From JAPUDQ01 sp049291395 (GTDB lineage: Bacteria; Patescibacteriota; Saccharimonadia; Saccharimonadales; Saccharimonadaceae), in the NCBI GenBank assembly GCA_049291395.1, contig JBATPJ010000041.1, forward strand, positions 1 to 7,740: a DNA stretch of 7,740 nucleotides, written 5' to 3'. The notes beneath the pieces were generated by a model that ran no database searches, was not told the DNA's origin, and saw nothing but the letters and a program-made list of their open reading frames with translations. Positions 6,708-7,740 of the stretch are shown here, one piece after another. Within the stretch, counting starts at the first letter, position 1, and every line of letters starts with the position of its first letter. The position numbers and the translations under genes were made by a program.

Positions 6708-6756
6708 TGAAAGCTCATTTCCTCTGACGTAGTCCGTCAAACGTGATGAGATTTCA
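6708..6756 (-). repeat. Palindromic repeat element, copy 4 (upstream-most, divergent core)
   Basis: This is a 49-bp element. The outer arms TGAAATCTCAT (6756-6746) and ATGAGCTTTCA (6718-6708) are identical to copies 1 and 2, but the core is different. It forms its own hairpin, GTTTGACG (6742-6735), loop GACTA, CGTCAGAG (6729-6722). The 3' arm can instead pair perfectly with AAAGCTCA at 6703-6696 (8 bp, loop of 6), the strongest alternative fold of the four copies. It lies 28 nt upstream of the Shine-Dalgarno of the 183-aa gene. Confidence 0.85.
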
Positions 6757-6764
6757 AGGATTTT

Positions 6765-6790
6765 GGGCGCGTATTTGACGAGACGCGCCC
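6765..6790 (-). other. GC-rich hairpin upstream of repeat copy 4
   Basis: GGGCGCGT (6790-6783 on minus) and ACGCGCCC (6772-6765) pair perfectly over 8 bp with a 10-nt loop. On the minus strand an AAAA run follows, not a U-run, so it is not a standard terminator. The loop contains CGTCAAA, complementary to TTTGACG in the core of repeat copy 4. Confidence 0.6.
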
Positions 6791-6872
6791 TGAGAACTCG
6801 GCCCTCTGCCACGGGGCGATGACTCAATTTTTTATCCTCGGTAGAGTTTCCGAGCTTAAGTCCGGCAGAATG

Positions 6873-6989
6873 TTACTCCCTTTCGAGCCGGTCTACCTGG
6901 CATTGCCAGTAGTACCAACTCTCAGGCGACATCCACCCGAACGCCATCTGGCACATACGTGCCATCTGACGCTGCAGATGCAGCTTCAG
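6873..6989 (-). CDS. Probable small protein, 38 aa, with apparent CTG start
   Basis: A very strong Shine-Dalgarno AAAGGAGGTG (6995-7004) lies 7 nt (from GGAGG) before a CTG at 6989. The frame from it runs 38 codons to TAA at 6875-6873. The product begins KLHLQRQMARMCQMAF after the initiator, has an aromatic centre (GWMSPESWYYWQCQ, 18-31) and ends in a charged tail (VDRLERE). If CTG is not used, the first ATG is at 6965 (30 aa), but its own upstream sequence has no good Shine-Dalgarno. I recognise no family. It could be a leader peptide or a regulatory small protein upstream of the four-gene set. The same sequence also folds into short stems (TGGCAC/GTGCCA, CTGGC/GCCAG), so a structured RNA is an alternative. 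Confidence is moderate because CTG starts are rare. Confidence 0.45.
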   Translation of the reverse strand: MKLHLQRQMARMCQMAFGWMSPESWYYWQCQVDRLERE

Positions 6990-6994
6990 TGTTT

Positions 6995-7004
6995 CACCTC
7001 CTTT
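6995..7004 (-). promoter_or_regulatory. Strong ribosome binding site before the 38-codon ORF
   Basis: AAAGGAGGTG matches the anti-Shine-Dalgarno almost fully, the best such match in the window. It faces a CTG rather than an ATG, GTG or TTG at optimal distance. Confidence 0.65.
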
Positions 7005-7018
7005 CGAAGGCGTAGGGT

Positions 7019-7046
7019 GCGCTGGACCATGAGGTCCCGCCAGCGC
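7019..7046 (-). other. Hairpin upstream of the small ORF
   Basis: In minus sense GCGCT, a 4-nt bulge GGCG, and GGACC pair with GGTCC AGCGC around a TCAT tetraloop (10 bp). It lies about 15 nt upstream of the strong ribosome binding site. There is no U-run after it on the minus strand. Confidence 0.6.
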
Positions 7047-7067
7047 TTCGGGGAGTAGTTTTTATGA

Positions 7068-7088
7068 CCCGGTGATACTCACACCGGG
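7068..7088 (-). other. Hairpin just after the right-hand gene
   Basis: CCCGGTG/CACCGGG pairs over 7 bp with a 7-nt loop. It begins 7 nt after the TGA of the right-hand gene. It is followed by TCATAAAAA on the minus strand, so it could slow exonucleases or end transcription with a factor, but it is not a typical intrinsic terminator. Confidence 0.45.
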
Positions 7089-7095
7089 GATCGCG

Positions 7096-7740
7096 TCAGA
7101 GCAGGTGCTCCTCGACGATCCGGACAATCTCGTCGGTCGAGATGACCGACGAGATGCCCTGGGGGGACCCACCGATGGTGGGGCTACCGCCCCACCCTGG
7201 CTCGATCTCGCCCAGTGCGGCAAAAACCGCCTTCAGGTCGAGGAGCCCCGGCCGGGCCTGGCACACCGTCACCTTCCGGTGGGGCTCACCCCCGTTAAAT
7301 CGAAAGGTCGGGGCGACGGCAACGACCACGTCGGCGACGGTGTAGGCCGCCGACAGGCCGAAGCGCGAGTCGGTCGTGATGACCGCCACACGGCCGGTCG
7401 AGGAGGTAGTCACCTCCTCGACCAGGCCAACGGCCTCCTGCCTCTCGAGGTTTATCACCTCGAGCACCTCGTGGGTACCGTAAAAACGGCCCCAGCCGAG
7501 GTACTCACGGATCATGTTCACTCGCTCTTCGAGCGAGCGGTGGTGGTCGCCAGCCACCACCTTAACAGCATCCAGCTCGTTCGCGGGCGTAAAGCCCGCG
7601 GCCGGCGACCACTCGGAGTGGCCCTTGTCGGCCGCAGCGATGATGTTAATCCGTTCCATCACCTCCCCGGCGATGGCAGTCTCACCCCGTGCGCGCATGG
7701 CGAGAACCGCCATGGCACCGACGCTGTCCGCGTCGGCGCG
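7096..7740 (-). CDS. 3' part of a GC-rich gene; tentatively DHH/DHHA1-like phosphoesterase
   Basis: The frame is open from the right edge to TGA at 7098-7096, giving 214 residues. The Met at 7713 is internal, because the frame continues upstream as RADADSVGAMAVLAM, so the true start is outside the window. What is visible is an N-terminal Ala-rich segment, then NIIAAADKGHSEW and VVAGDHHRSLEERVNMIREYL. A Val-rich beta segment (GRVAVITTD ... VADVVVAVAPTF) follows, and a C-terminus GWGGSPTIGGSPQGISS leads into a final helix. A glycine-rich GG-x-P-type motif near the C-terminus together with Asp/His-rich upstream segments recalls DHHA1-containing phosphoesterases. The signature N-terminal DHH motifs are not in the window, so this is a weak call. 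Codon use is strongly G/C-ending, as in the left-edge gene and unlike the genes between them. Confidence 0.75.
   Translation of the reverse strand, partial: RADADSVGAMAVLAMRARGETAIAGEVMERINIIAAADKGHSEWSPAAGFTPANELDAVKVVAGDHHRSLEERVNMIREYLGWGRFYGTHEVLEVINLERQEAVGLVEEVTTSSTGRVAVITTDSRFGLSAAYTVADVVVAVAPTFRFNGGEPHRKVTVCQARPGLLDLKAVFAALGEIEPGWGGSPTIGGSPQGISSVISTDEIVRIVEEHLL

Larger units (their letters stand above)
6664..6872 (-). other. Intergenic leader upstream of the four-gene set, structured
   Basis: In minus order the stretch contains a short stem at 6854-6837 (CTCGG/CCGAG) followed by an A-run, then an 8-bp perfect GC-rich stem at 6790-6765 (GGGCGCGT/ACGCGCCC, loop of 10). Repeat copy 4 follows at 6756-6708, and the Shine-Dalgarno of the 183-aa gene comes last. 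I found no convincing sigma-70-type promoter, so where transcription of the set begins is open. Confidence 0.45.

Noticed and set aside
551..6756. Integron attC sites
   Set aside because: Placement after stops and hairpin form are similar. However, the elements are shorter than typical attC sites, the outer arms lack the RYYYAAC/GTTRRRY core, and no integrase is in the window.
551..6756. CRISPR array
   Set aside because: The repeats are separated by genes of 0.6-3.5 kb, not by short uniform spacers.
551..6756. MITE or insertion-sequence ends
   Set aside because: The 11-bp imperfect inverted ends could suggest a tiny MITE, but I see no target-site duplications. The strict same-strand, post-stop placement fits an RNA element better.
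6630..6827. 65-codon minus-strand ORF starting at TTG behind GAGGAT
   Set aside because: It runs through the 6765-6790 hairpin and repeat copy 4 and overlaps the start of the well-supported 183-aa gene. Its composition looks like translated structure. A leader peptide is conceivable but not supported.
6986..7030. 14-codon ORF from ATG at 7030
   Set aside because: The ATG is in a hairpin tetraloop without a good Shine-Dalgarno. It is too short to call, though its TGA overlaps the CTG of the 38-codon ORF.
6819..7058. 79-codon plus-strand ORF
   Set aside because: It opposes the small ORF, spans several palindromes, is Arg-rich and lacks a Shine-Dalgarno.
7068..7088. Intrinsic terminator after the right-hand gene
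   Set aside because: The stem is good, but it is followed by TCATAAAAA on the transcribed strand instead of a U-run; listed only as a hairpin.

Overview
The window is bacterial DNA. It has compact genes, good Shine-Dalgarno sequences and ordinary TAG/TGA stops. Every gene I can support reads on the minus strand, so biological order runs from the right edge to the left edge. The host cannot be identified from this sequence. A candidate-phylum (Patescibacteria-like) bacterium would fit the style of the genes, but that is a guess.

Layout in the direction of transcription: (1) 7740-7096, the 3' part of a GC-rich gene whose C-terminus weakly recalls DHH/DHHA1 phosphoesterases. (2) 7095-6664, a hairpin-rich stretch holding a probable 38-codon ORF (6989-6873) behind a near-perfect Shine-Dalgarno sequence but with a CTG start. 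(3) 6663-624, four genes in one direction: a 183-aa unknown protein, a 516-aa protein, and two full-length paralogues of 630 and 629 aa. The two paralogues carry an unmistakable cold-shock (CSD) nucleic-acid-binding domain near the N-terminus, followed by long regions I do not recognise. The 516-aa protein is a shorter, divergent relative with a degraded CSD. (4) 623-353, a non-coding leader with several hairpins. (5) 352-1, the start of a GC-rich gene for a protein with one N-terminal membrane segment.

The main unexplained signal is a 48-49 bp palindromic element present four times, always in the same orientation (551-598, 2540-2587, 6067-6114, 6708-6756). Its outer arms (minus sense TGAAATCTCAT ... 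ATGAGCTTTCA) are almost invariant. It lies directly after a stop codon, and it brackets and separates the units: element, 183-aa gene, element, 516+630-aa genes, element, 629-aa gene, element. Three copies share an inner hairpin. The copy at the upstream end keeps the outer arms but has a different inner hairpin. In all four copies a third segment just downstream can pair with the 3' arm instead, which would allow two exclusive folds. Several variable positions pair only on the minus strand (as G-U), which suggests the element works as RNA in the gene transcript.

The flanks are GC-rich (about 70% in two hand-counted 60-bp lines). The interior is lower (47% and 50% in two lines), so the block bounded by the elements looks like an acquired or separately evolving cassette-like island. 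A plausible but untested reading is an operon of CSD-containing RNA-binding paralogues whose genes are separated by structured RNA elements. These could be targets of the proteins themselves, or recombination/duplication units.
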